64,000 nt of DNA from Mycolicibacterium tokaiense (lineage in GTDB: Bacteria > Actinomycetota > Actinomycetes > Mycobacteriales > Mycobacteriaceae), in assembly GCF_010725885.1 (NCBI RefSeq), contig NZ_AP022600.1, positions 5,022,001-5,086,000 on the forward strand, in the 5' to 3' direction. Position numbers and translations under genes: made by a program. The notes under the pieces are model-generated. The model worked only from the letters and a program-made list of their open reading frames with translations, was not told where the DNA came from and ran no database searches. Positions 36,660 through 44,717 of the stretch are shown here, piece by piece; the first letter of the stretch is position 1, and each line of letters begins with the position of its first letter.

Positions 36660-37469
36660 ATGAAATCGCAGGCTGCCGCCTTGGTCGCTGCCACAGTCCT
36701 CGCCCTCACCGCAGCGTGGGTGACCGCGCCCCCGGCGCTGGCAGTCGAGGTGGTGTTGCCCCCGCCGACAGCGGCGCCCGATTATCAGTTGGGGGCACCG
36801 TATCCGGTACCGGCGGGCGTCTCCGTCGTGGCCCGCGACCGCAGCGCCCCACCCGCCGGTGCGTACGCGATCTGTTATGTCAACGGTTTCCAGACCCAAC
36901 CCGGCGAGTTGGGCGCCTGGCCCGATGAGGTGCTGCTGCGTGGCAGCGATGGCGAGCTGGTGCACGACCCCGACTGGCCGGACGAGGTGCTGTTGGACAC
37001 CCGGACGCCCGAGCAACGCGCAGCCATAACTGCCGTGGTGAGCCCGTGGATCACCGGTTGCGCCGAAAGTGGTTACCACGCTGTTGAATTCGACAATCTG
37101 GACACCTACACCCGATCTGACGGGGTATTGCGACGTGACGACGCCCTGGCGCTGGCCGCCCAGTTCGTCGCCGCCGCGCACAGCGCCGGACTGGCAGCCG
37201 CTCAGAAGAACGCCGTCGAGGACGCCCCGGCGCTGCGCGCGGCGGGCTTCGATTTCGCCATCACCGAGGAGTGCGCCGCCTATGAGGAGTGCAGCGCCAT
37301 CAGCGCGGTGTACGGAGCGGGTGTGGTCGATGTCGAGTACACCGACAACCTGCCCCGGCCCTTCAGCGCGATGTGCGCCGACCCCGAGACTCCCGCCTCG
37401 GTGGTGCTGCGTGACCGTGACCTGGTGGCGCCCACGACCTCGGGCTATCACTTCGCGCTCTGCCCCTGA
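36660..37469 (+). CDS. Secreted GH114-family (polygalactosaminidase-like) protein
   Basis: The 269-residue protein has a signal peptide cleaved near residue 28 (ALA) and a barrel domain with AICYVNGFQTQPGE, a conserved YHAVEFDNLDTY motif carrying acidic residues, AAQKNAVED and EECAAYEEC. This matches the GH114 / DUF297-like family related to endo-alpha-1,4-polygalactosaminidase. The natural substrate in a mycobacterium is not known. ATG 36660 follows TACGAT by 7 nt, so the mRNA is likely leaderless. It is divergent from icd2. Confidence 0.78.
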   Translation: MKSQAAALVAATVLALTAAWVTAPPALAVEVVLPPPTAAPDYQLGAPYPVPAGVSVVARDRSAPPAGAYAICYVNGFQTQPGELGAWPDEVLLRGSDGELVHDPDWPDEVLLDTRTPEQRAAITAVVSPWITGCAESGYHAVEFDNLDTYTRSDGVLRRDDALALAAQFVAAAHSAGLAAAQKNAVEDAPALRAAGFDFAITEECAAYEECSAISAVYGAGVVDVEYTDNLPRPFSAMCADPETPASVVLRDRDLVAPTTSGYHFALCP

Positions 37470-37487
37470 GCCCGCAGGCGCGTCGTT

Positions 37488-37517
37488 TTGGCGCAGCTGC
37501 GGAATTCCTGGTAGGAA
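37488..37517 (+). promoter_or_regulatory. Promoter of the leader peptide / tauE transcript
   Basis: TTGGCG (37488-37493) and TAGGAA (37512-37517) are separated by 18 bp. The -10 box ends 7 nt before the leader-peptide ATG at 37525, the spacing of a leaderless transcript. The -10 box lies within the palindrome at 37503-37519. Confidence 0.5.
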
Positions 37518-37519
37518 TT
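37503..37519. promoter_or_regulatory. Palindrome AATTCC-N5-GGAATT over the -10 region
   Basis: The perfect 6-bp-arm inverted repeat AATTCC TGGTA GGAATT covers the predicted -10 box of the leader-tauE transcript. Its AT-rich arms stand out in 70% GC sequence. It is a candidate binding site for a repressor of sulfur-related genes; the regulator is not identifiable here. Confidence 0.5.
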
Positions 37520-37524
37520 ATGGA

Positions 37525-37596
37525 ATGTCCACGCACCTGGTCAGCCGTCGTGCTGTCGACCTGCTGCGTGTGGCCTCGTGTCTGTGTTGTCGCTGA
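37525..37596 (+). CDS. Cysteine-rich 23-residue leader peptide (attenuator uORF)
   Basis: The short frame encodes a 23-residue peptide beginning MSTHLVSRRAVDLLRVAS and ending CLCCR, with cysteines at 19, 21 and 22. The VSRRxVDLLRV core followed by terminal cysteines is the pattern of actinobacterial leader peptides placed before sulfur-assimilation genes, where polycysteine leaderless ORFs act as cysteine-responsive attenuators in mycobacteria. The ATG lies 7 nt after the -10-like TAGGAA. A hairpin starts 7 nt after its stop and the TauE/SafE exporter begins 89 nt after it. Cysteine starvation would stall ribosomes at the Cys codons and change downstream expression. Confidence 0.75.
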   Translation: MSTHLVSRRAVDLLRVASCLCCR

Positions 37597-37602
37597 ACTC
37601 CT

Positions 37603-37620
37603 GGGCCGGCTGAGCCGCCC
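37603..37620 (+). terminator. Hairpin between leader peptide and tauE
   Basis: GGG-C-CGGC TGA GCCG-CCC can fold into a seven-pair stem with one bulge and a 3-nt loop directly after the leader-peptide stop. It may act as the attenuator hairpin or pausing site. There is no clear U-tract, so Rho-dependent control is also possible. Confidence 0.4.
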
Positions 37621-37685
37621 GAACGCCGCTCGATCTTTCTGCTGCCCGCGTTCCGTAGTTCGTGTAGACAAACCGGAGTTCATCA

Positions 37686-38639
37686 GTGAAAACCCTCGTC
37701 CTCATCGGCCTCGTGGGCCTGGCCGCCCAGCTCGTCGACGGCAGCCTCGGGATGGCCTACGGGGTCACCACCACCACGCTGCTCCTGGCCATCGGCACCA
37801 ACCCGGCCGCCGCGTCGGCGACGGTGCACCTGGCCGAGATCGGCACCACGCTGATCTCCGGGGTGTCGCACTGGAAGTTCGGCAACGTCGACTGGCAGGT
37901 GGTGCGGCGGATCGCCCTGCCCGGTGCCATCGGCGCCTTCCTGGGGGCGACGGTGCTGTCGAGCCTGTCCACCGAGGCGGCCGCGCCGATCATGGCGATC
38001 ATCCTGTTGGCCCTCGGCGTCTACATCCTGTTGCGGTTCACCTTCCAGGGTCTTCCGCGCCACAACCTCGGTAAGCCGCTGCGCAAACGCTTCCTGACAC
38101 CGCTGGGCTTCGTGGCCGGGTTCGTCGACGCCACCGGTGGCGGCGGCTGGGGCCCGGTGGGCACGCCCGCCATCCTGGCCAGCGGTCGCATCGAGCCACG
38201 CAAGGTCATCGGCTCCATCGACACCAGTGAATTCGTCATCGCCATCGCCGCGAGCCTGGGCTTCCTGGTCAGCCTCGGCGCCCAGGGCATCAACATCGGC
38301 TGGGTGCTGGCAATCCTGGTGGGCGGTGTGATCGCCGCACCCATCGCCGCCTGGCTGGTGCGCCACATTCCGCCGCGGCTGCTCGGCGCCTCGGTGGGCG
38401 GCCTGATCGTCCTGACCAACACCCGCAGCCTGCTGCGCAGTGATCTCGTCGACGTTGCCGACGGGGTCGCGACGGCGATCTACGCGGTGATCGTCGTGGC
38501 CTGGGTGGCCGCCTTCGTGCACTCGCTGCGGCAGTACTTCAAAGATCGCGAGCACGAGTCCGCCGACTACGCGGCCAAGGTCACCGCCGAAGCCAAGGTC
38601 TCCGATGTCGACGACGACAAGGCGCCCGCCTCGGCGTGA
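37686..38639 (+). CDS. TauE/SafE family sulfite/sulfur-compound exporter
   Basis: The 317-residue protein has about eight transmembrane helices and two copies of the family pattern: LVDGSLGMAYGVTTTTLLLAIG near the start (in part) and VAGFVDATGGGGWGPVGTPAILA in the middle. TauE/SafE proteins export sulfite, sulfoacetate or related sulfur anions. GTG 37686 has GGAG 8 nt upstream. The Cys-rich leader peptide in front supports a sulfur role: control by cysteine supply would fit export of sulfite or thiosulfate. The C-terminus is a charged cytoplasmic tail. It converges directly with the monooxygenase gene, with no spacer. Confidence 0.87.
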   Translation: MKTLVLIGLVGLAAQLVDGSLGMAYGVTTTTLLLAIGTNPAAASATVHLAEIGTTLISGVSHWKFGNVDWQVVRRIALPGAIGAFLGATVLSSLSTEAAAPIMAIILLALGVYILLRFTFQGLPRHNLGKPLRKRFLTPLGFVAGFVDATGGGGWGPVGTPAILASGRIEPRKVIGSIDTSEFVIAIAASLGFLVSLGAQGINIGWVLAILVGGVIAAPIAAWLVRHIPPRLLGASVGGLIVLTNTRSLLRSDLVDVADGVATAIYAVIVVAWVAAFVHSLRQYFKDREHESADYAAKVTAEAKVSDVDDDKAPASA

Positions 38640-40109
38640 TCACCTCAGTAGCGCGCAGTACGCCTGCTCGCGGGCGGTGAGCTGATTGCCCGTGATGGCG
38701 CCGAAGGCGGCCGCATCCGCAGCGAAACGGGTGGCCGCGTCGGGTGACGCATCGGGCCCCTCCAGCCGGAAACAGCTGGGCGCCAGGGGCCCGAACAGCA
38801 GGGCGCGCCGCAGGTCCGGCCAGCGCTCCAGCGTCGGTTCCACGCCGGCGGCGCGGGCGAACATGATGGCCGCGAGATTCATCCGGGTCTTCTGCGGCAG
38901 CCCCCGTCGCGCCCGGTAGGTGGAGATCGCGGCACGCTGCTCGCGGTCGGCGGCACCGGCCACCGTGCCACCCCAGGTGTAGGCGATCCAGCGCGCCTGC
39001 AGTTCCAACGGGACGAAATACCCGCCGGATTGGTCCCACATCCCGGAGAAGGCCAGCCCCGGCAGGTCCGGGTGAAAGGTGTGCCGGTCGGCGTCGAGGT
39101 GGACGTCATCGAGGCCGAGGATCTCGCGGATCTCGTCGCTGAGGAACGGCAGATCCAGGCGGAACCCGGTGCCGAACAGCAGAGCGTCGAACTGTTCGGC
39201 GCTGCCGTCGGCGAAGGTCACCGTCTCACCGCTCACCCGATCGATCCACGGTCGCACGGTGATACGCCCCTCGGCGACCATCGACAGATGGTGCTGACTC
39301 AGCGTCACCCCGGCGGCGAACAGCGACGGGTCGGGCTGCGGCGCGCCGTACTGCTCGGGGCTGCCGTTGGCCTCGACCACGATCTGCTTCAGTTGCCGGT
39401 CGACCTCGGCCGGCGCCAGGGTTTCGGCCGCCAGCACGCCGTAGCGGGTGAAGATCCGATGGTCGGAGGGCACCCCGGCGGCGAACTTCGGCAACACGTA
39501 GCGCTGCCTGCGCTGGGTCACCACCACCCGCGCCGCACCGTGCTGGGCGAGTTCGGTGGCGATCTCCAGTGCGCTGACCGCGCACCCCGCCACCAGCACC
39601 CGCTGACCGGCGTGCGCACCGGCGCCGCGGAACGAGAACGTCGACGACACCGGACCGGGGAACGTGTCGAGTCCTGCGACGTCCGGGATCACGGGTGTGT
39701 GGAAACGCCCGGTGGCCACCACCACCCGTTCGAAGCGCTCCTCGCCGTCGGGGGTGCGCAGCAGCCATCCGCCGGGTCCGCGACGCAGGCCTGTCACCGG
39801 GGTGGTGAAGCGAATCCGCGGGATCAGCCCGAAGGTCTCGGCGTAGCGGTGCAGATACGCCGAGACCGCCCGGTTGTGCGGGAACACCACCCTGCCTGCC
39901 GGGACCAGGTCGCTGAACGCAGTGAGGATGCGGCTGGTGTTGGTGTGCATGGCCGGCCAGACGCCGCTGCGGTTGTCGTCGCCGCTCCACTGCCCGCCGA
40001 GGGTCGATCCGCGCTCGAACAGCGTCGGCGCGAAGCCCTGCGCCAGCAACCACCGCGCCGTCACCAGGCCGCCGGGACCCGCCCCGATCACCGCCACCCG
40101 GTCGCTCAT
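38640..40109 (-). CDS. Flavin-containing monooxygenase
   Basis: The 489-residue protein has the FAD motif GAGPGG (residues 9-14), GGQW, the FMO fingerprint-like FRGAGAHAG, ATGRFHTPVIP, a second Rossmann motif AGCAVSA for NADPH, and GTGFRLDLPFL. It oxygenates a nucleophilic nitrogen or sulfur or performs Baeyer-Villiger oxidation; the sequence does not decide which. ATG 40109 lies 40 bp after the stop of the GMC oxidoreductase gene, so it may be the last gene of that operon. In an amine/choline setting, N-oxygenation is an attractive guess. Confidence 0.87.
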   Translation of the reverse strand: MSDRVAVIGAGPGGLVTARWLLAQGFAPTLFERGSTLGGQWSGDDNRSGVWPAMHTNTSRILTAFSDLVPAGRVVFPHNRAVSAYLHRYAETFGLIPRIRFTTPVTGLRRGPGGWLLRTPDGEERFERVVVATGRFHTPVIPDVAGLDTFPGPVSSTFSFRGAGAHAGQRVLVAGCAVSALEIATELAQHGAARVVVTQRRQRYVLPKFAAGVPSDHRIFTRYGVLAAETLAPAEVDRQLKQIVVEANGSPEQYGAPQPDPSLFAAGVTLSQHHLSMVAEGRITVRPWIDRVSGETVTFADGSAEQFDALLFGTGFRLDLPFLSDEIREILGLDDVHLDADRHTFHPDLPGLAFSGMWDQSGGYFVPLELQARWIAYTWGGTVAGAADREQRAAISTYRARRGLPQKTRMNLAAIMFARAAGVEPTLERWPDLRRALLFGPLAPSCFRLEGPDASPDAATRFAADAAAFGAITGNQLTAREQAYCALLR

Positions 40110-40149
40110 CTGTCGTATTGTGCCGCTTCGCCCGGGTGCTGCGGCCGAT

Positions 40150-41697
40150 TCAGCTGCCGCGCATCAGGTCCGCACATTTCTCGGCCATCGCCATCACGGT
40201 GATGTTCGGATTCACCGCGGGCAGCTTCGGCATCGCCGAGGCGTCCACCACCCGCAGCCGTTGCACGCCCTTGACCCGCAGTTGCGGATCCAGCACCGCC
40301 GCAGGATCGTCGGGTGCACCCATCCTGGCGGTGGCGGCCGGGTGATACACGGTGTTGTGGGTCTTGTGCATGTAGTCGATCAGCTCGTCGTCGGTGACGG
40401 CCTCTGGGCCCGGTGCCAGCTCCCGCGCGATCCACGAGCGCAACGGGTCCTGATCGGCGATCCGGCGCGCCAGCCGGATACCCGCCAGCATCACCGTCTC
40501 GTCGTGGCCCTCGGCATCGGTGAAGTACCGCGGATCCACCTTCGCCCGATCGCGGAAGTCCCGGGACCGCAACCGCACCGTGCCGCGCGACTTGCCCTGT
40601 GTCACATTGGGTGTCAGGCAGAAACCGTTGTCGGTGGTCGGATAGCCCCACCGCAGGGTGTTCATGTCGAACGGCACACTGCCGTAGTGCATCATCAGGT
40701 CGGGCTGGGTCAATCCCTCGACGGTCGAGGCGAACAGCCCGATCTCCCACCACTGGGTGGAGGTCGTGACCATGGGCCGCGACGCCTCCCAGAACACCAG
40801 ACCTTCCACATGGTCGTCGAGATTGGATCCCACCCCCGGGGAATCGACGCGCACCGGGATACCGAACTCCTGAAGGTGTTGCGCCGGACCGATTCCGGAC
40901 AGCATCAGCAGTTTCGGGGTGTCGATGGCACCGGCGGTGAGCACCACCTCGCGGCGGGCGTGCACGGTGTCGTAGCCGGTGAGGTCGGGGCGGAGGTGTC
41001 GCACGCCGGTGGCGTTGCCGGCGCCGTCGAACAGCACCTCGCTGACCCACGACCCGGTACGGACCTGCAGGTTGGTGCGTGTCTCGAGGATGGGATGCAG
41101 GTAGGCGTGCGAGGTCGACATCCGGGTGCCGTCCTCGGCGGCGTTGATCTGGAACCAGCCGGCACCGTTGACCACCGTGGGTCCGCGGTTGAACTGCACC
41201 GTGGGCAGACCCACCTTGGCGGCGGACTCCAGCACCGCGACACCACACGGGTCGTCTGGCGGCACGTCGCGCAGCCGGACCGGCCCGTCGCGGCCGTGGT
41301 CACCGTCGGCGTCGTTGCGCTCCAGGCGTTTCACGTAGCGGCGCAGGTCGGTCCAGCCCGCGGCGCCCATGGCCTCCCAGTCCGCCAACCCTTCGGCCGG
41401 GGGCCAGAACGCGATGCAGGAGTTGTGCGATGAGCACCCGCCGAGAACCTTGGCCCGCGCGTGGCGCAGGAAGCTGTTGCCCTTCTCCTGCGGCTCCACC
41501 GGGTAGTCCCAGTCGTATCCGGAATCCAGCAGGTGCATCCAGTCTGCGAGCACCAGGATGTTGGGGTCGTCGACGTCGCTGGGCCCGGCTTCCACCAGGC
41601 ACACGGTCACCGACGGGTCCTCTGACAGCCGTGCCGCCAGCACACATCCGGCGGTGCCGCCGCCGGCGATCACATAGTCGACCGTGATGTCTGCCAT
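40150..41697 (-). CDS. betA: GMC family oxidoreductase (choline dehydrogenase-like)
   Basis: The 515-residue flavoenzyme has the FAD motif GGGTAG (residues 12-17), the GMC signature LGGCSSHN, the second signature LTAGAIDTPKLLMLSGIGP and the C-terminal catalytic segment YHPAATARMG with NPNITVMAMAEKCAD. These fit choline dehydrogenase and related alcohol oxidases. ATG 41697 shares one base with the TGA of the APC permease gene (TGATG). With the aldehyde dehydrogenase and permease it makes a plausible choline-to-betaine unit, but GMC substrate specificity cannot be read from sequence, so the symbol is provisional. Confidence 0.75.
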   Translation of the reverse strand: MADITVDYVIAGGGTAGCVLAARLSEDPSVTVCLVEAGPSDVDDPNILVLADWMHLLDSGYDWDYPVEPQEKGNSFLRHARAKVLGGCSSHNSCIAFWPPAEGLADWEAMGAAGWTDLRRYVKRLERNDADGDHGRDGPVRLRDVPPDDPCGVAVLESAAKVGLPTVQFNRGPTVVNGAGWFQINAAEDGTRMSTSHAYLHPILETRTNLQVRTGSWVSEVLFDGAGNATGVRHLRPDLTGYDTVHARREVVLTAGAIDTPKLLMLSGIGPAQHLQEFGIPVRVDSPGVGSNLDDHVEGLVFWEASRPMVTTSTQWWEIGLFASTVEGLTQPDLMMHYGSVPFDMNTLRWGYPTTDNGFCLTPNVTQGKSRGTVRLRSRDFRDRAKVDPRYFTDAEGHDETVMLAGIRLARRIADQDPLRSWIARELAPGPEAVTDDELIDYMHKTHNTVYHPAATARMGAPDDPAAVLDPQLRVKGVQRLRVVDASAMPKLPAVNPNITVMAMAEKCADLMRGS

Positions 41698-43226
41698 CAA
41701 CGGTGATCGGTCTGTTCGCTGCGATGCGACTGCAGGCATCCGATGTGGTGGCGACCCTTGACGAAATACCAGAGCAGTCCGGCACCCACGATCACCCCGA
41801 TGTAGACGAAGGCACCCCAGGTGTTGTACCAGGGCTCGCCGTACACCGCCGCCCGCGGCCAGGCCAGGTTGAGCGCCATCCCGGCGCCCCAGACCACGGC
41901 CACGGTGTTGACCGCCAGCCCCCACCGCCCCATCGTGAAATAGCCCTGGGTTTTCAGATCTGCTGGGGGCCACTGTCCCTGGAGGCGTTTCTTGAGCATC
42001 GGCCCGGTCACCATGAGATACGCCAGGTAGATCATGATGATCGCGATGGAGGTCAACACCGTGAAGATCTTGGGCTGACCGACGTTGATCAGCAGGATGA
42101 TGACGGCGACGACGCCGATCACGACGGCGGGGACGATCGGCGTCTGTGACTTGGGGTTCACCGTAGCCAGCCGCTCCCCGAACGGCAGCGCGTTGTCGCG
42201 GGCCATCGCGAACGACAGCCGGATCGCCGCGGTATGCACGGCCAGCGTGCACACCGTCACCGCGATCACGATGCAGATCAGGAAGATGGTGCCCAGCGGC
42301 CCCCACATCACCTGCTCGACGATGTACTGCAGACCACCGCTGCTCTCTCCCAGCGCCGGGTCCTGAAGGTTGGGTGCGGCCATCACCGCGAACACCAGGA
42401 TGGCGCCGCCGATCACGAAGGAAGCCAGGATCGCCCTGGCGATTGCCTTGGGCGCGGTACGCCGCGGGTCCACGGTCTCCTCACCCAGCGAGGCCGCGGT
42501 GTCGAACCCGTACATCACGTACCCCGAGGCCAACGACGCGATCAAGAACGCCCCCAGAAAGCCCATGCTCTCTTCGGTGCCGTACCCGTTGGTGGAGAAG
42601 AAGATATCGGGCCCGCGCTCGATGTTGATCCCCAGCAGGAAGGCGATCAGCACGGCGGCGATGAGTTCGATGAACACGCCTGCACTGTTGATCCTGGCCA
42701 TCAGCTTCACGCCCACCGCGTTGACGATGGTGGTGAACGCGATCAGCACGCTGCCGAGCAGTACCGCGTTGGCCGCGTAGTCGTACTGGCCGGTGCCGTC
42801 GCCGATGATCTGGAAGCCGCTCCAGATCCGCGGCAAGTTCAGCTGGTAGGCCAGGGCCACTGCCGAGATGGTGACGATGGACGCGGTGAGCATCAGCCAC
42901 CCGGCGGCCCATCCCACCAGCTTGCTGGCCAGCTTCTTCGACCAGTTGTACACCGATCCGGCGATGGGGTACTTGGCGGCCAGTTCCATGAAGCACAGGG
43001 CGACGGCCATCTGACCCACGAAGACCAGCGGCCACGACCACAGGTACGCGGGACCCGCTGTGCCGTAACCGAAGTAGAAGAGCTGGAAGGTGCCGGTGAG
43101 GATCGAGATGTAGCTGACGCCGGCTGCGAAGCTGGCGAACTTGCCGATGCTGCGGTCCAGCGATTCCCGGTAGCCGAAGTCGGCCATACCGTGGTCGTCT
43201 GACGATGTCGACGCCGATGTGGTCAT
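41697..43226 (-). CDS. APC family amino acid/amine permease
   Basis: The 509-residue protein has about twelve transmembrane helices in the APC-superfamily pattern, with FMELAAKYPIAGSVYNWSKKL in the first third (in part) and DTAASLGEETVDPRRTAPKAI in the middle, typical of the amino acid/choline/GABA group. It should import an amine or amino acid. ATG 43226 is preferred over ATG 43235 because AAGGA stands 9 nt upstream of it. It lies 18 bp after the aldehyde dehydrogenase stop and overlaps the GMC gene start. Confidence 0.87.
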   Translation of the reverse strand: MTTSASTSSDDHGMADFGYRESLDRSIGKFASFAAGVSYISILTGTFQLFYFGYGTAGPAYLWSWPLVFVGQMAVALCFMELAAKYPIAGSVYNWSKKLASKLVGWAAGWLMLTASIVTISAVALAYQLNLPRIWSGFQIIGDGTGQYDYAANAVLLGSVLIAFTTIVNAVGVKLMARINSAGVFIELIAAVLIAFLLGINIERGPDIFFSTNGYGTEESMGFLGAFLIASLASGYVMYGFDTAASLGEETVDPRRTAPKAIARAILASFVIGGAILVFAVMAAPNLQDPALGESSGGLQYIVEQVMWGPLGTIFLICIVIAVTVCTLAVHTAAIRLSFAMARDNALPFGERLATVNPKSQTPIVPAVVIGVVAVIILLINVGQPKIFTVLTSIAIIMIYLAYLMVTGPMLKKRLQGQWPPADLKTQGYFTMGRWGLAVNTVAVVWGAGMALNLAWPRAAVYGEPWYNTWGAFVYIGVIVGAGLLWYFVKGRHHIGCLQSHRSEQTDHR

Positions 43227-43244
43227 GTCCTGCATTCCTTCGTG

Positions 43245-44717
43245 TTAGAACCAGCCCACTTCACCGGGCGCGGTGTTGGTCCAGATGTGTTTCAGTTCTT
43301 GGTATTCGGCCAGGCCGGTGGGTCCGAGTTCGCGGCCGTTGCCGGACCGTCCGAAGCCACCCCATTCGGCGGCCGCCGTGTAGACGCCGAAATCGTTGAC
43401 CCAGACCGTGCCGTGCCGTAGCGCTCTGGCCACCCGCTCTGCGCGGGCGGTGTCGCCCGTGCGCACTCCGGCGGCCAGTCCGTAGGTGGTGTCGTTGCCC
43501 AGTTCGATGGCCTGCTCCTCGGAGGTGAATCGTTCGACGGTCAGGATGGGGCCGAAGGTCTCTTCGGTGACGATGCGCATGCCCCGGTCACAGCGGTCGA
43601 AGACCGTGGGCGGATAGAAGTACCCTGCCGCCAGCGCCGGATCGGTGGGCCGCTGCCCACCGGTCATCAGCACCGCACCTTCGGAGATGCCGAGTGCCAC
43701 GTAGGCTTCCACCTTGTCGCGGTGCGCCGTCGACACCAGCGGGCCGGTCTGGCTGGCCGGGTCCAGCCCGTTACCGAAGCGGATCTTCTCGGCGCGGGCC
43801 ACCACGGCGGCCACCAGGTCGTCGGCGATCGACTCCTCGACGATCAGCCTGGTGCCCGACGAGCAGACCTGTCCGGAGTGCAGGAACACCCCGGTCACCA
43901 CGGCGTCGACGGCGCTGTCCCAGTCGGCGTCGGCGAACACCAGGTGCGGGTTCTTGCCGCCCAGTTCGAGCGCGACGCGGCTGACGTGGGGGGCCGCGGC
44001 CGCGGCGATCGAGGCCCCGGTGGAGGCCCCGCCGGTGAACGACACCATGTCGACGTCGGCGTTGTCCACCAGCGCGGCGCCGACGGCGGCACCGCTGCCC
44101 TGGATCAGGTTGAGCACGCCGGCAGGCACCCCCGCTTCGTGCGCCAGCCGCACCAGGGCGATGGTGCTCAGCGGTGTCACCTCGCTGGGTTTGGCCACCA
44201 TGGTGCACCCGGCCGCCAGCGCAGGCGCGATCTTCCACACAATCTGCAGCAGCGGATAATTCCACGGGGCGATCAGCACACAGACACCAATCGGCTCCCG
44301 CACGACGCGACTCACAATCGCGGGGTTGCCCACGTCGACCAGCCGGTCGGACTGCACCGCCGCCAGCCGTGCGTAAAAGCGGAACACCGATACCACATCG
44401 TCGATGTCGATCTGGCTCTCGCGCAGCGTCTTTCCGGTGTCGAGTGTCTCGATGCGGGCGATCTCGTCGCGGTCACGCAGCAGCAGATCGGCGATGCGGT
44501 TGCACATTTCCGCGCGCTCGGCGACCGCGGTGGCCGACCAGGACGGGAAGGCGGCGCGGGCTGCGGACACCGCAGCTGCCGCGTCAGCCGGACCTGCCTC
44601 GGCCACCACCGCCACCACGCTGCCGTCAGCGGGATTGATCACCTCACGGGTCGCCCCGTCCGCGGCGTGGCGCCAGGTGCCGTCGATGAACAGGGCCGGC
44701 TGCACCCCGTCACTCAT
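43245..44717 (-). CDS. Aldehyde dehydrogenase (betaine-aldehyde-dehydrogenase-like)
   Basis: The 490-residue NAD(P)-dependent enzyme has the catalytic glutamate in LELGGKN (near residue 252), the nucleophile in GQVCSSGTR (near 286), the cofactor region FTGGASTG and EETFGPIL. It is closest in pattern to the betaine-aldehyde/aminoaldehyde dehydrogenase group (APWNYPLLQ, KPSEVTPLS). ATG 44717 overlaps the TGA of the TctC-like gene by 4 bp. It would oxidise the aldehyde produced by the GMC oxidase downstream. Confidence 0.9.
   Translation of the reverse strand: MSDGVQPALFIDGTWRHAADGATREVINPADGSVVAVVAEAGPADAAAAVSAARAAFPSWSATAVAERAEMCNRIADLLLRDRDEIARIETLDTGKTLRESQIDIDDVVSVFRFYARLAAVQSDRLVDVGNPAIVSRVVREPIGVCVLIAPWNYPLLQIVWKIAPALAAGCTMVAKPSEVTPLSTIALVRLAHEAGVPAGVLNLIQGSGAAVGAALVDNADVDMVSFTGGASTGASIAAAAAPHVSRVALELGGKNPHLVFADADWDSAVDAVVTGVFLHSGQVCSSGTRLIVEESIADDLVAAVVARAEKIRFGNGLDPASQTGPLVSTAHRDKVEAYVALGISEGAVLMTGGQRPTDPALAAGYFYPPTVFDRCDRGMRIVTEETFGPILTVERFTSEEQAIELGNDTTYGLAAGVRTGDTARAERVARALRHGTVWVNDFGVYTAAAEWGGFGRSGNGRELGPTGLAEYQELKHIWTNTAPGEVGWF

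Noticed and set aside
37520..38074. Alternative frame beginning ATG 37520 (MECPRTW), also cysteine-containing
   Set aside because: It runs out of frame into tauE and lacks the VSRRxVDLLRV leader core; the ATG at 37525 has the correct -10 spacing and the known leader pattern.
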